Origin: JAFARZ01 sp035651595
Lineage (GTDB): Bacteria > Actinomycetota > Actinomycetes > Streptosporangiales > Streptosporangiaceae
Assembly: GCA_035651595.1 (NCBI GenBank)
Contig: DASRFJ010000169.1
Span: forward strand, 1-64,000
Direction of reading: 5' to 3'
Length of the DNA stretch: 64,000 bases
In this document: positions 24,506-33,149 of the stretch, one piece after another
Position numbering within the stretch: the stretch's first letter is position 1
How the letters are laid out: every line of letters begins with the position of its first letter
Program-made: the position numbers and the translations under genes
Notes under the pieces: generated by a model
The model's input: only the letters and a program-made list of their open reading frames with translations
Databases searched by the model: none
Told to the model about the DNA's origin: nothing

Positions 24506-25333
24506 TCAGACCTGGAGGTCCAGCCCGCGGCGCCGGCGTATCGCCCGGTCAGCGGCCTCGAACAGGACATGCGCGATCATGCCGAGCACGAGCAGCACGA
24601 TCATGACCGCGATCACGCTCGGCATGTCGGTCTGTTCCTGGAAGGTATTGAGCAGCACGCCGAGCGAGGGCTCGTTGGCGACGATGACCAGCAGCTCCCC
24701 AGCCATCAGGCTGCGCCAGGCGAACGCCCAGCCCTGGCGCAGCCCGGCCACGTACGACGGCAGCGAGGCGGGCAGGATCAGGAACCGGTACAGCGAGACG
24801 CGGCGCAGTCCCATCATCTTGCCGGCCCGCAGCAGCAGCGGCGGGGTGTAGTCGATGCCGGTGATCAGGCCGTTCGCGATCGACGGCGCGGCGCCCATCA
24901 CGACCACGAAGTAAATGGCCGAGTCGTTGATGCCGAACAGGACGATCGCGAACGGGATCCAGACGAGCGACGGCATGGTCTGGAGCCCGGTGATCAGCGA
25001 CCCGACCGCCTCCCGCACCGGCCGGATCTGGGTCACCAGCGCACCCACGACCGAGCCGATCAGCACCGCCATGGCGAAGCCGACGAGCGCGCGCTGCACG
25101 GTGGTGCCAACGGCGTGCCATAGCAGGCCGGCGCGCAGCTGATCCCACAGGTTGGCCAACGTGGCGCTCGGCCCCGGCAGTACCAGCTTCTTCCAGCCGC
25201 TGAGGTGGATGAGCTGCCAGATCGCCAGCACCAGCGCGATTGCCAGCAGCTTCGGCCAGGCCGCGGCCCAGAGTTTCGCGGTTCGCTCTCTGCTTTTGCC
25301 GCCTTGTACCGGCCGTTCCAGCGTGCCGATCAT
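24506..25333 (-). CDS. Sulfonate/taurine-type ABC transporter permease
   Basis: 275 residues from ATG 25333. SsuC/TauC-like permease with six predicted helices and the EAA-type loop LRAGKMMGLRRVSLYRFLILPASLP. N-terminal 25 residues are basic and cytoplasmic. It forms a three-gene operon with the ATPase (ATGA overlap) and the binding protein upstream. The family imports sulfonates, taurine, nitrate or related anions; the exact substrate cannot be read from sequence. No desulfonating oxygenase gene lies nearby. Confidence 0.88.
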   Translation of the reverse strand: MIGTLERPVQGGKSRERTAKLWAAAWPKLLAIALVLAIWQLIHLSGWKKLVLPGPSATLANLWDQLRAGLLWHAVGTTVQRALVGFAMAVLIGSVVGALVTQIRPVREAVGSLITGLQTMPSLVWIPFAIVLFGINDSAIYFVVVMGAAPSIANGLITGIDYTPPLLLRAGKMMGLRRVSLYRFLILPASLPSYVAGLRQGWAFAWRSLMAGELLVIVANEPSLGVLLNTFQEQTDMPSVIAVMIVLLVLGMIAHVLFEAADRAIRRRRGLDLQV

Positions 25334-26097
25334 GCGACTGTCATCTCCTGACGCAGCCGGTCGGTGATCGTGGCGGCCAGTTCGGCCACCGGCGTGGAGT
25401 CGATCCGCCGCGGCCGCGGGATCGGCACCGCGAACTCCCCCGCCACCCGCCCGGGATGGCTGCTGAGCAGCACCACGCGGTCACCGAGCCGGACCGCCTC
25501 GCGCACGTTGTGCGTGACGAACAGCACGGTGAGCTGCCGGTCCGCGACGTCCCTGATCCGGTCCAGCTCGTCGTGCAGCCGGTCCCTGGTCATCGCGTCG
25601 AGCGCGCCGAACGGCTCGTCCATCAGCAGCACGTCGGCGTCCTGTGCCAGCGCCCGGGCCAGCGCCACCCGCTGCCGCATCCCGCCGGACAGCTCATGCG
25701 GCCGCTTGGCGCCGAACCCGCGCAGGTGCACCAGCTCGAGCAACTCAGCGGCGCGGCGCTTGCGGTCTGTCTTGTTCATGCCGCGCGCTCTGAGCGCCAG
25801 TTCGACGTTGCCGACCGCGGTCAGCCACGGGAACAGCGCCGGCTCCTGGAACATCAGCGCCACCTGGCGCGAGGTGACGCTGATCTCTCCCTCGGAGGGC
25901 TGCTCCAGCCCGGCCACCAGCGACAGCAGGGTCGACTTCCCGCAGCCGGACGCGCCGATCAGGCAGCAGAACTCCCCGGGTGACACGTCCAGCGACACGC
26001 TGTCGAGTGCCTGGACGGCCGCGGGACCGCGCCCGTATACCTTCGACACCCCGGCGAGCCGTACGCTCGCCGGGGCCGTGGTGATTACCTGAGTCAT
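25330..26097 (-). CDS. Sulfonate/taurine-type ABC transporter ATPase
   Basis: 255 residues from ATG 26097. SsuB/TauB-like nucleotide-binding protein: Walker A GASGCGKSTLL (about 52-62), Q-loop LMFQEPALFPW, signature LSGGMRQRVALARAL, Walker B VLLMDEPFGALD and H-loop VTHNV. It overlaps the binding-protein gene upstream and the permease downstream by 4 bases each, so the three are translationally coupled. Confidence 0.9.
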   Translation of the reverse strand: MTQVITTAPASVRLAGVSKVYGRGPAAVQALDSVSLDVSPGEFCCLIGASGCGKSTLLSLVAGLEQPSEGEISVTSRQVALMFQEPALFPWLTAVGNVELALRARGMNKTDRKRRAAELLELVHLRGFGAKRPHELSGGMRQRVALARALAQDADVLLMDEPFGALDAMTRDRLHDELDRIRDVADRQLTVLFVTHNVREAVRLGDRVVLLSSHPGRVAGEFAVPIPRPRRIDSTPVAELAATITDRLRQEMTVA

Positions 26098-27158
26098 GAG
26101 CCGACCGTCTGTTCACCCGCCGCGGTCAGCGCCGAGTTCAGCGGGCCGAGGTCGAACAGCCCGGTCAGGGTGACCGGCTTGAGCAGCCCCAGCGAGGTGG
26201 CCTGCGTCGCGTCGGCGGTCAGCGAGGACTGGTCCGGGTCGTCGGTGAACGTGATCTCCTTGAACGAGGCGGCCACGATGCTCGGCTTGAGCGGCTTGCC
26301 CGTGTACGAGGCCAGCTCGGTGTTGACGTCCGCCTGCGCGGCCGCCGCGTTCTTCGCGATGAAGTCATTGGCCTGGACCTGCGCCTTCAGCAGGTCCGCC
26401 ACGACCGCCGGGTGCGCCGCCAGGAAAGACTGCGTCACCACCAGCAGTGTGGTCACGCCGGTCTCGCTGAGCAGCACGGTGCCGCCGTCCTTGACCATCT
26501 GCACGTCGTACGGCGCGGGCTCGGAGCCGCCCGCGATCTGCCCGGACTGAAACTCCAGCACCGCCGCCGAGTTGGGCGTGGTCGGCTTGACGAACACGTC
26601 ACCACCGCCGGTCGTGTTCGTGCTGAGCCCGTTCTGCTTGAGCCAGTACCGCAGCGCCACGTCCTGGGTGTTGCCGAGCGACGGCGTGGCCAGGCTCTGC
26701 CCCTTGAGTTGCGCCGCGCTCGTGACGCCCTTCTTCACGACCAGCGACGCGCCGCCGGTCGCCGCGCCGGAGATGACCTTGATCGCGGTACCGCCGGACT
26801 TCTGCCAGGCGTTGATCGTGGGGTTCGGCCCCACGTACGCGGCGTCAAGCTGGCCGGCCAGCAGCGCGGTGGTCTCCTGGGTGCCCGAGGCGAACGCGGT
26901 CGGCTTCAGCGTCCCGGCGTTCCCTAGGGCCTGTGCGAAGTAGCCCTCCTTGAGCCCGACCAGCGCCGGCGCGTGCGTGATGTTCGTGAGGAAGCCCAGC
27001 CTTACCGTTACCGAACCCCCGGCGTTGTTCGCGTTACCCGCCCCCGTGCTCGAGCTTCCCGCGGTAGCGCTGGTCGTCGCGCCACTCGAGGCGGCGGAAG
27101 AGCAGCCGGCCAGCAGTAGTGCACCGCCGACGGCAGCGGCGGCCATGACACGTCGCAT
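26094..27158 (-). CDS. Sulfonate/taurine-type solute-binding lipoprotein
   Basis: 354 residues from ATG 27158, chosen because the lipoprotein signal MRRVMAAAAVGGALLLAGC begins there (lipid Cys19); the frame stays open to 27224 but upstream residues are not signal-like. The mature part is an NMT1/SsuA-like domain: VRLGFLTNITHAPALVGLKEGYF, AAYVGPNPTINAW, and a C-terminal LGLLKPVTLTGLFDLGPLN. It delivers the substrate to the permease encoded downstream. An AT-rich promoter-like stretch precedes it. Confidence 0.88.
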   Translation of the reverse strand: MRRVMAAAAVGGALLLAGCSSAASSGATTSATAGSSSTGAGNANNAGGSVTVRLGFLTNITHAPALVGLKEGYFAQALGNAGTLKPTAFASGTQETTALLAGQLDAAYVGPNPTINAWQKSGGTAIKVISGAATGGASLVVKKGVTSAAQLKGQSLATPSLGNTQDVALRYWLKQNGLSTNTTGGGDVFVKPTTPNSAAVLEFQSGQIAGGSEPAPYDVQMVKDGGTVLLSETGVTTLLVVTQSFLAAHPAVVADLLKAQVQANDFIAKNAAAAQADVNTELASYTGKPLKPSIVAASFKEITFTDDPDQSSLTADATQATSLGLLKPVTLTGLFDLGPLNSALTAAGEQTVGS

Positions 27159-27170
27159 ATCAGTCAAGCA

Positions 27171-27194
27171 CCTATTCTCTATCGATTTTATAGG
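27171..27194 (-). promoter_or_regulatory. AT-rich promoter/operator-like region of the sulfonate operon
   Basis: An unusually AT-rich island in this genome, 13-36 bases upstream of the binding-protein start. It contains inverted CCTAT (27171-27175) and ATAGG (27190-27194), with CTAT/ATAG pairs inside. It could be a promoter with a sulfur-status operator; the repeat is imperfectly centred. Confidence 0.35.
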
Positions 27195-27431
27195 AAAAAC
27201 GCTCGAATTTACTATACAGCACACCGTCTTAGTAGGAAATAGGCCGCTGCGCTGGAGCTCCGCTGATCACAGAACGACCAGTGGTGACACGAGCCCCAGC
27301 GGCCCCTCAAACGCCCACCCGCGGGTCCCGACGGGCTGCCTCGCCGCCAGACGGACACCAGTCGGCCCGGCCCGCCCCCGCAAATCGGTCACTTAGGTAC
27401 GTTCCGGGCGCACCGTCGGGTGCGCCAGATT

Positions 27432-27477
27432 ATTGCGGACAGTTACCCTCCCAGTTTGGGGGGTAACTGTCCGCAAT
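27432..27477. repeat. Palindromic repeat, family copy 2
   Basis: Arms ATTGCGGACAGTTACCC (27432-27448) and the exact reverse complement (27461-27477), with a smaller CCCA/TGGG stem inside. It differs from copy 1 by CACTTACC to CAGTTACC, and the change is present in both arms, so pairing is preserved. The surrounding 27159-27655 has no gene; apart from this copy, the promoter-like island and the tandem repeat nothing else is visible there. Confidence 0.82.
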
Positions 27478-27617
27478 CTTTTCGGACACCCTCCGAGTCT
27501 CGGGGCGGCGGGGGAAGTGTGCACGACATATGCGGATATAGCGGGACACCTGCTGTGCGGGGCGCCCGGCGTGCCGGGAACACACGTGCGACGCTGCCGT
27601 TAGCGCTCGCAGGCCGA

Positions 27618-27659
27618 CGTTCGCGCGTCAGCGTTCGCGCGTCAGCGTTCGCGCGTCAG
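27618..27659. repeat. Three tandem copies of a 14-bp unit
   Basis: CGTTCGCGCGTCAG occurs three times without mismatch at 27618-27631, 27632-27645 and 27646-27659. The third copy includes the stop codon (27656-27658) of the lipoprotein gene on the minus strand. Probably replication slippage. Confidence 0.8.
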
Positions 27660-28021
27660 CCGCCGTCGTCGCTGGAGTCTTGCACGGAGACGCTGATCAC
27701 GGCGGGGAACTTCTGGAGGCACTTGTCCAGGTTGACGAACTGGGCGTTGCTCGCGTTGGTGATCGAGTACGTGAGCTGCTGGAGCGCGTACGGGTATTTC
27801 TTCAGGTCCGGCACGCGCTGGGCGGCCACCCCGGGCAGGGAAGCACACGCGGCGCGGATCTGGAGCCGCTCCGCGGTAGTCGTCCCGGCGCGGAACGACA
27901 CGACGGCCTGCCGCTGCCCCAGCGCGGCGTCGAACCGGGAACAGCCAGCGAGGACGCAGAGGACCACGCAAAGAACCGCCGCGACCGAGGCGCGACGAAC
28001 TACGCGAGGTAGTACCGGCAT
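27656..28021 (-). CDS. Small hypothetical lipoprotein
   Basis: 121 residues from ATG 28021. A basic N-terminus and hydrophobic helix lead to a lipobox VLAGC with Cys27, so it is probably anchored outside the membrane. The mature part, about 95 residues, contains VVSFRAGTTTAERLQIRAACA and two further cysteines; I do not recognise a named domain. It diverges from the GH15 gene by 65 bases. Its stop lies inside a 14-bp tandem repeat, so its C-terminus may have been altered by repeat expansion. Confidence 0.7.
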   Translation of the reverse strand: MPVLPRVVRRASVAAVLCVVLCVLAGCSRFDAALGQRQAVVSFRAGTTTAERLQIRAACASLPGVAAQRVPDLKKYPYALQQLTYSITNASNAQFVNLDKCLQKFPAVISVSVQDSSDDGG

Positions 28022-28086
28022 GTCTCACAGCCTATGGGGCACCGCGGGCTAGTACGGTATCGGGAGGAAGCTACCGGGAGGCAGAC

Positions 28087-29913
28087 GTGGCCGGGCGAAT
28101 CGAGGACTACGCCATCGTCGGCGACATGCAGTCGGCCGCGCTCATTTCCCGTGACGGCTCCGTCGACTGGCTGTGCCTGCCGCGGTTCGACTCCGCGGCC
28201 TGCTTCGCCGCCCTGCTGGGCACCGAGCAGCACGGCCGCTGGCTGATCGCGCCCGTCGGCGCGACCGCACAACCAGCCCGCCGCTACGCCGGCGAAACGC
28301 TGATCCTCGAGACCGACTGGGAAACCCCGGACGGCGCCGTCCGCGTGACGGACTTCATGCCGCCGCGCGAGAACGACGACCCCCCGGTGCTGATCCGGAT
28401 CGTCGAGGGCCTGCGCGGGGCCGTCACCATGCATATGGAACTGCGGCTGCGGTTCGGATACGGCACCGTCGTTCCGTGGATATATCACGTGGACGGCGGC
28501 ATCCGCGCCATCGCGGGCCCGGACTCCATCTGGCTGCGCACCCCCGTCCACCTGCACGCGGGCGACCTGGTGCACGAGGCGACGTTCACCGTCGAAAAAG
28601 GCCAGCGCGTCCCCTTCACGCTGACGTATCAGCCATCACACAAGACCGCGCCCCCGGCGGCGGATTCCGCGGAATGCCTCGAGGAGACCGGCAAGTTCTG
28701 GGAGCTCTGGGTCGAGCGATGCTCCTACCAGGGCAAGTACCGCGACGCCGTGGTGCGCTCGCTGATCACGCTCAAGGCCCTGACCTACCGGCCCACCGGC
28801 GGTATCGTCGCGGCCGCCACCACGTCGCTGCCCGAGGACATCGGCGGGGTGCGCAACTGGGACTACCGCTACTGCTGGCTGCGCGACGCGACGATCACGC
28901 TGGAGGCCCTGCTGCGCACCGGCTACACCGAGGAGGCCAGGGCCTGGCGGAAGTGGCTGGCCCGCGCCGTCGCCGGCGACGCGGCGGACGTGCAGATCAT
29001 GTACGGCGTGGCCGGCGAACGGCGCCTGGAAGAGTGGGAGGCCGACTGGCTCCCCGGCTACGAGAACTCCGCCCCGGTGCGGATCGGCAACGCGGCGGCC
29101 GGCCAGCTCCAGCTCGACGTGTACGGGGAGGTCATCGACGCGCTCCAGCTCAGCTGCAAGTCCGGGCTGCACGATGACCAGCACGCCTGGCGACTCCAGT
29201 GCGAACTGCTCGATTATCTCGAGAAGCACTGGGCCGAGCCGGACGACGGGCTGTGGGAGGTGCGCGGACCGCGGCGGCACTTCGTCCACTCGAAGGTGAT
29301 GGCCTGGGTGGCGTTCGACCGCGCCGCCTGCTACGCGGCGGAGCACGACGAGCCGGCGAACGCCGCGAAGTGGCGCGCCATCGGCGACGACATCCACCGC
29401 GAAGTGTGCGAGAAGGGGTACAACCCGCAGCGCAAGGCGTTCACCCAGTACTACGGCGCCACCGAGCTGGACGCGTCGGTGCTGCTGATCTCCGATGTCG
29501 GCTTCCTGCCGCCCGACGACCCGCGGGTCGTCTCCACGATCGAGGCACTCCAGCGCGAGCTCATGCCACAAGGCTTCCTGCGCCGCTACGAGCTGGCGAC
29601 CGACGGCACGTCGCAGGTCGACGGCCTGGCCGGCTCGGAGGGGGCGTTCCTGGCGTGCAGCTTCTGGATGGCGAACGCGCTCGACCTGGCCGGGCGGTCC
29701 GAAGAGGCTACGAAACTTTTCGAGCGGCTGCTAAGCCTGCGCAACGATCTCGGCCTGCTCAGCGAGGAGTTCGATCCGCGCTACGGCAGGCTGGTCGGGA
29801 ACATGCCGCAGGCGTTCAGTCACGTTCCGCTGATCCAGACCGCGCTCAACCTGAGCAGTCATGCCGAAGAACACCGCAGGGGAACCGACGAGCGTCGCAT
29901 CGTGCCAGGATAG
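28087..29913 (+). CDS. GH15 family glucoamylase/trehalase-like enzyme
   Basis: 608 residues from GTG 28087, with GGGAGG 5 bases upstream. The N-terminal beta-sandwich starts IEDYAIVGDMQSAALISRDGSVDWLCLPRFDS, typical of actinobacterial GH15 proteins of which the mycobacterial member is a trehalase. The (alpha/alpha)6 barrel includes RNWDYRYCWLRDATITLEAL with the catalytic acid region and, late, SQVDGLAGSEGAFLACSFW with the second catalytic Glu. No signal peptide, so cytoplasmic. Trehalose or an alpha-glucan is the likely substrate. Confidence 0.9.
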   Translation: MAGRIEDYAIVGDMQSAALISRDGSVDWLCLPRFDSAACFAALLGTEQHGRWLIAPVGATAQPARRYAGETLILETDWETPDGAVRVTDFMPPRENDDPPVLIRIVEGLRGAVTMHMELRLRFGYGTVVPWIYHVDGGIRAIAGPDSIWLRTPVHLHAGDLVHEATFTVEKGQRVPFTLTYQPSHKTAPPAADSAECLEETGKFWELWVERCSYQGKYRDAVVRSLITLKALTYRPTGGIVAAATTSLPEDIGGVRNWDYRYCWLRDATITLEALLRTGYTEEARAWRKWLARAVAGDAADVQIMYGVAGERRLEEWEADWLPGYENSAPVRIGNAAAGQLQLDVYGEVIDALQLSCKSGLHDDQHAWRLQCELLDYLEKHWAEPDDGLWEVRGPRRHFVHSKVMAWVAFDRAACYAAEHDEPANAAKWRAIGDDIHREVCEKGYNPQRKAFTQYYGATELDASVLLISDVGFLPPDDPRVVSTIEALQRELMPQGFLRRYELATDGTSQVDGLAGSEGAFLACSFWMANALDLAGRSEEATKLFERLLSLRNDLGLLSEEFDPRYGRLVGNMPQAFSHVPLIQTALNLSSHAEEHRRGTDERRIVPG

Positions 29914-29918
29914 GCACG

Positions 29919-31676
29919 ATGCCTGCAGCTCGACACATTCTCATCGTTAACTCCCGTAACGTCCACCAGCCGGTGTTCGTCATCGGTGCCCCGCACTCCG
30001 GCACCGACCTCGTCGGACGCGCCCTCAAGGCCGCCCCCGGCTTCCATGTGACGATCGGTCAGCCCAGCGTGCTGCGGGTCGTCTACGCGTTCGCCCGGCG
30101 GCCGTCCATGCACCAGGGCCGGTCGGACGCGGCTGCCGCGGTGCTGCGCGACGCGTTCGCTCAGGCCTGGCAGGTCAGCTCCGCGAGCTGCCTGGACTGC
30201 GGCCGGGAGTGCCGCGCCGCGGCCGGGCTCGCCGCGGACGCGGTCGGACCCTGCGTCGACGTGCGCGGGCTGGAGCGGTACGGCGACGCCAGCCAGGATC
30301 TCATCTACTGCTCAGAGGCGCTGACCGGGGCGTTCGGCGACGCGCGGATCGTCCAGGTGATCAGGGACGGCCGCGATGTGGTCGCGAGCATGCTCGGCGA
30401 CGCCACGGTGATGTCCTGGTTCCGGCCGAGTTTCGTAAACACCGACACCGAGTTTCCGAACCCGTTCTTCGGCATCGAGACCTCCGAAGACCTCGACCTG
30501 TGGCCGTCCCTCTCCCCCGCCGCCAAATGCGCGCTGCGCTGGCGCTGGTCGATCCGGCTGGCCGCGCGGCTGCACAAGGAGCTGCCCGCCGGCCACCTCA
30601 AGACGGTCCGCTACGAGCAGCTGCTCAAGCACCCGCGCGCGGTGGTCGCCGAGCTGTCCGAATTCACCGGCGTGACGATGTCGCACACGCTGATCCCGGC
30701 GCGCAAGCCCGCGGCCACACCGCTGACCGCGGACCAGTCCGCCGAGATCGCCAAGGTCGCCGGCGAGGAGCTACGGCGGCTCGGTTACGCGTTATTTAAC
30801 TGGGGGACGCATCCCCCAGACCCCCTCGCCGACCACCACGGGCGTGCTGAGCACGCGGTCCGGCCCGGGGAACCGCTGGGGCCCGGTCACGGTGAAGCAC
30901 CCGCACAGCGGCGTGCTGGCCGACGAGCCGCCGATCGCCACGCCGATCTCGCCGGGCTCGACCACCCGCCGGCCGTCCAGCCCGCTGAACGAGAGCCGGT
31001 CGGCGTGCAGCCGGAACGTGACCCGCCGCGCCTCGCCGGGCGCCAGCTCGACCCGGGCGAAGCCGGCCAGCCAGCGCACCGGGCGCACCACCTGCGCGAC
31101 GGGGTCGCTCAGGTACAGCTGAACGACTTCCGTGCCGGCCCGGTCGCCGGTGTTGCGCACGGTGCACGCGATCTCGGTCGTTCCGTCGGTCGCGATCACC
31201 GCCGGCCCGATCGCCAGGTCCGCGTACTCGAACGTGGTGTAGGACAGGCCGTGGCCGAACGGGTACAGCGGATCCTGGTCCACCACGCTGTTGCCGTGGC
31301 TTCCGGCGAGCGGGGTGTGCAGGTAGGTGGCGGGCTGAGCCGCCGCGGTCCCGGGCAGCTGCACCGGCAGCTTCCCGCTGGGCACCGCCTGGCCGGTGAG
31401 GATGTCCGCGATCGCCGGACCGCCCTCCTCGCCGGGGAAGAAGGCCTGCACGACCCCGGCCAGCCGGCCGGCCACCGAGCCGATCGCGTACGGCCGCCCG
31501 GTGATCAGCACCGCGACGACCGGCGTGCCGGTGTCGGCGAGCGCGTGCAGCAGGTCCTCCTGCACCCCGGGCAGCCGCAGCGTCGATACGTCGCAGCCCT
31601 CCCCCGAGGTGCCGCGCCCGAACAATCCCGCCGTGTCCCCGACCACAACCACAACCATCTGGGCAGAACGACCTAG
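29919..31676 (+). CDS. Sulfotransferase-family protein with run-on C-terminus
   Basis: ATG 29919, five bases after the GH15 stop. The first about 290 residues form a PAPS-dependent sulfotransferase-like domain: GAPHSGTDLVGRALK (5'-phosphosulfate loop, residues 23-37), VIRDGRDVVASM (3'-phosphate loop) and a final EELRRLGYA helix that normally ends these proteins. Beyond about 30792 the frame stays open for another 295 codons, running antisense through the GH3 gene and giving Arg/Pro/His-rich sequence without family features. A TAA in a neighbouring frame at 30797-30799, followed directly by a hairpin, looks like the original stop. I read this as a small 3' frameshift (real or an assembly error); the functional gene is about 29919-30799. 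Confidence 0.65.
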   Translation: MPAARHILIVNSRNVHQPVFVIGAPHSGTDLVGRALKAAPGFHVTIGQPSVLRVVYAFARRPSMHQGRSDAAAAVLRDAFAQAWQVSSASCLDCGRECRAAAGLAADAVGPCVDVRGLERYGDASQDLIYCSEALTGAFGDARIVQVIRDGRDVVASMLGDATVMSWFRPSFVNTDTEFPNPFFGIETSEDLDLWPSLSPAAKCALRWRWSIRLAARLHKELPAGHLKTVRYEQLLKHPRAVVAELSEFTGVTMSHTLIPARKPAATPLTADQSAEIAKVAGEELRRLGYALFNWGTHPPDPLADHHGRAEHAVRPGEPLGPGHGEAPAQRRAGRRAADRHADLAGLDHPPAVQPAEREPVGVQPERDPPRLAGRQLDPGEAGQPAHRAHHLRDGVAQVQLNDFRAGPVAGVAHGARDLGRSVGRDHRRPDRQVRVLERGVGQAVAERVQRILVHHAVAVASGERGVQVGGGLSRRGPGQLHRQLPAGHRLAGEDVRDRRTALLAGEEGLHDPGQPAGHRADRVRPPGDQHRDDRRAGVGERVQQVLLHPGQPQRRYVAALPRGAAPEQSRRVPDHNHNHLGRTT

Positions 31677-33149
31677 GGTGACAGCTTCGGCGAACCCGCT
31701 CCGGTCCGCGGAGTTGACGTCGCAACCCCGTGCGTAGCTCACCCGCGGCAGCTGGTCACGCAGCGCGGCGAGCACCGACGTGGACACCACGCTGTCCGCC
31801 GCCTGCGGGTAGCTGTGGCCCAGGTGCCTGGGCATGCTGTAGCAGCCGAAGAACGCCAGCGGGTCGTCGGCGAGCGGCCCGACGACCGCCACCGTCGCGT
31901 CCGGGTCGAGGGGCAGCGCGTTGTCCGGGTTGGCGAGCAGGACCACCGACTCACTTGCCAGCTTTCTCGCCATCTCGCGATGGGCCGGGGGATCCAGGTC
32001 CAGCGGCCCGGTGCCGTCCCTGGCGGGCAGCGGCGTCCAGCCGGGGTCGAGCATGCCCAGCTCGCACTTCTGGGTGAGCACCCGCTCGGCCGCCCGGTCG
32101 ACGGTCTCTTCCGGCACCTCGCCGGTGGCGATGGCCGCGGCCAGCGGCGCGCCGTAGCATCGCACGCTCGGCAGCTCGACGTCCACCCCCGCGGCCAGCG
32201 CCAGCGCCGCGGCGCCACCCTGGTCCGCGGCGATGCGGTGCTGCAGCTCGATGAACGAGACCGCGTAGTAGTCGGAGACGACCAGGCCGTCGAAGCCGAG
32301 TTCACCGCGCAGCAGCTCGCCGAGCAGCATCCGGTCGGCGGTCGCCGGCACCGTGTCGATGTCGATGTAGGTCGGCATCACCGCGCGCGCCCGGCCGTCT
32401 CTGAGCGCCATCTCGAACGGCGGCAGGATCACGTCGGCGAACTCGCGCCGCCCCATCGACACCGGCGCCTGGTTCCGGCCGCCCTGGGACGCCGAATACC
32501 CGGCGAAGTGCTTGAGCGTCGCGTGCACTCCGGTAGATTGCAGCCCGCGCACATAGGCGGTGCCGACGACGCTGGTCAGGTACGGGTCCTCGCCGATGGT
32601 CTCCTCGGTGCGTCCCCAGCGCGGGTCCCTGACGACGTCGAGCACCGGCGCCAGGCCGTGCTGGATGCCCGCGGCGCGCATGCTCGCGCCGATCGCGGCG
32701 GCCATCCGCTCGATCAGCTCCGGGTCGAACGACGCGCCCCACGACAGCGGGGCCGGGAAGATCGTGGCGCGCCATGCGGCGAGGCCGGTCAGGCACTCCT
32801 CGTGCGCGACCGCGGGGATGCCGAATCTGCTCGCCGCCATGACCTTGGCCTGTAGCGCGGCCAGCGCGCGCATCCCCATGGCGGGCTCGACCGGACGGGT
32901 GCCGAGGACGCGGGTGAGCTGCCCGAGGCCGTGCCGGATCAGCTCCTCGAGCGGCGGCTGCTCGTCGCTGAACTCCTGCTGCGACGGCGCCACCCCGCCG
33001 TCCGGCACGGCGCCCACCCAGACGCTGCCGAGCTGCGCGATCTTTTCCGCCAGCGTCATCTGGCTGAGCAGGTCGGCGACGCGCTCGGCGACGGGTCGCG
33101 CCGGGTCGCGCCAGATCCCCGATACCTCCGGCGCGGCCGCTGACGTCAC
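30792..33149 (-). CDS. GH3 beta-glucosidase/beta-xylosidase, cytoplasmic
   Basis: 785 residues from GTG 33149, which overlaps the LacI stop (GTGA). Complete GH3: N-terminal barrel with KHFAGYSASQGGRN and the nucleophile Asp293 in VVSDYYAV, a C-terminal alpha/beta sandwich starting near residue 410 (SVVLLANPDNALPLD), and a fibronectin-like Fn3 domain at the end (YPFGHGLSYTTFEYADL onward). No signal peptide, so it acts on imported oligosaccharides. It lies downstream of a LacI gene and diverges from a CUT1 sugar importer, the standard set-up for beta-glucoside or xyloside use. Confidence 0.92.
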   Translation of the reverse strand: MTSAAAPEVSGIWRDPARPVAERVADLLSQMTLAEKIAQLGSVWVGAVPDGGVAPSQQEFSDEQPPLEELIRHGLGQLTRVLGTRPVEPAMGMRALAALQAKVMAASRFGIPAVAHEECLTGLAAWRATIFPAPLSWGASFDPELIERMAAAIGASMRAAGIQHGLAPVLDVVRDPRWGRTEETIGEDPYLTSVVGTAYVRGLQSTGVHATLKHFAGYSASQGGRNQAPVSMGRREFADVILPPFEMALRDGRARAVMPTYIDIDTVPATADRMLLGELLRGELGFDGLVVSDYYAVSFIELQHRIAADQGGAAALALAAGVDVELPSVRCYGAPLAAAIATGEVPEETVDRAAERVLTQKCELGMLDPGWTPLPARDGTGPLDLDPPAHREMARKLASESVVLLANPDNALPLDPDATVAVVGPLADDPLAFFGCYSMPRHLGHSYPQAADSVVSTSVLAALRDQLPRVSYARGCDVNSADRSGFAEAVTLGRSAQMVVVVVGDTAGLFGRGTSGEGCDVSTLRLPGVQEDLLHALADTGTPVVAVLITGRPYAIGSVAGRLAGVVQAFFPGEEGGPAIADILTGQAVPSGKLPVQLPGTAAAQPATYLHTPLAGSHGNSVVDQDPLYPFGHGLSYTTFEYADLAIGPAVIATDGTTEIACTVRNTGDRAGTEVVQLYLSDPVAQVVRPVRWLAGFARVELAPGEARRVTFRLHADRLSFSGLDGRRVVEPGEIGVAIGGSSASTPLCGCFTVTGPQRFPGPDRVLSTPVVVGEGVWGMRPPVK
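30800..30819. terminator. Hairpin between the GH3 and sulfotransferase 3' ends
   Basis: CTGGGGGA (30800-30807), loop CGCA, TCCCCCAG (30812-30819). On the minus strand it is followed by AT-rich GTTAAATAAC that contains the GH3 stop. On the plus strand it directly follows the out-of-frame TAA at 30797-30799. It is probably a shared terminator for the convergent genes. Confidence 0.6.

Noticed and set aside
27618..27659. Tandem repeat considered as a minimal CRISPR array
   Set aside because: The 14-bp units are contiguous with no spacers, and no cas genes are present.
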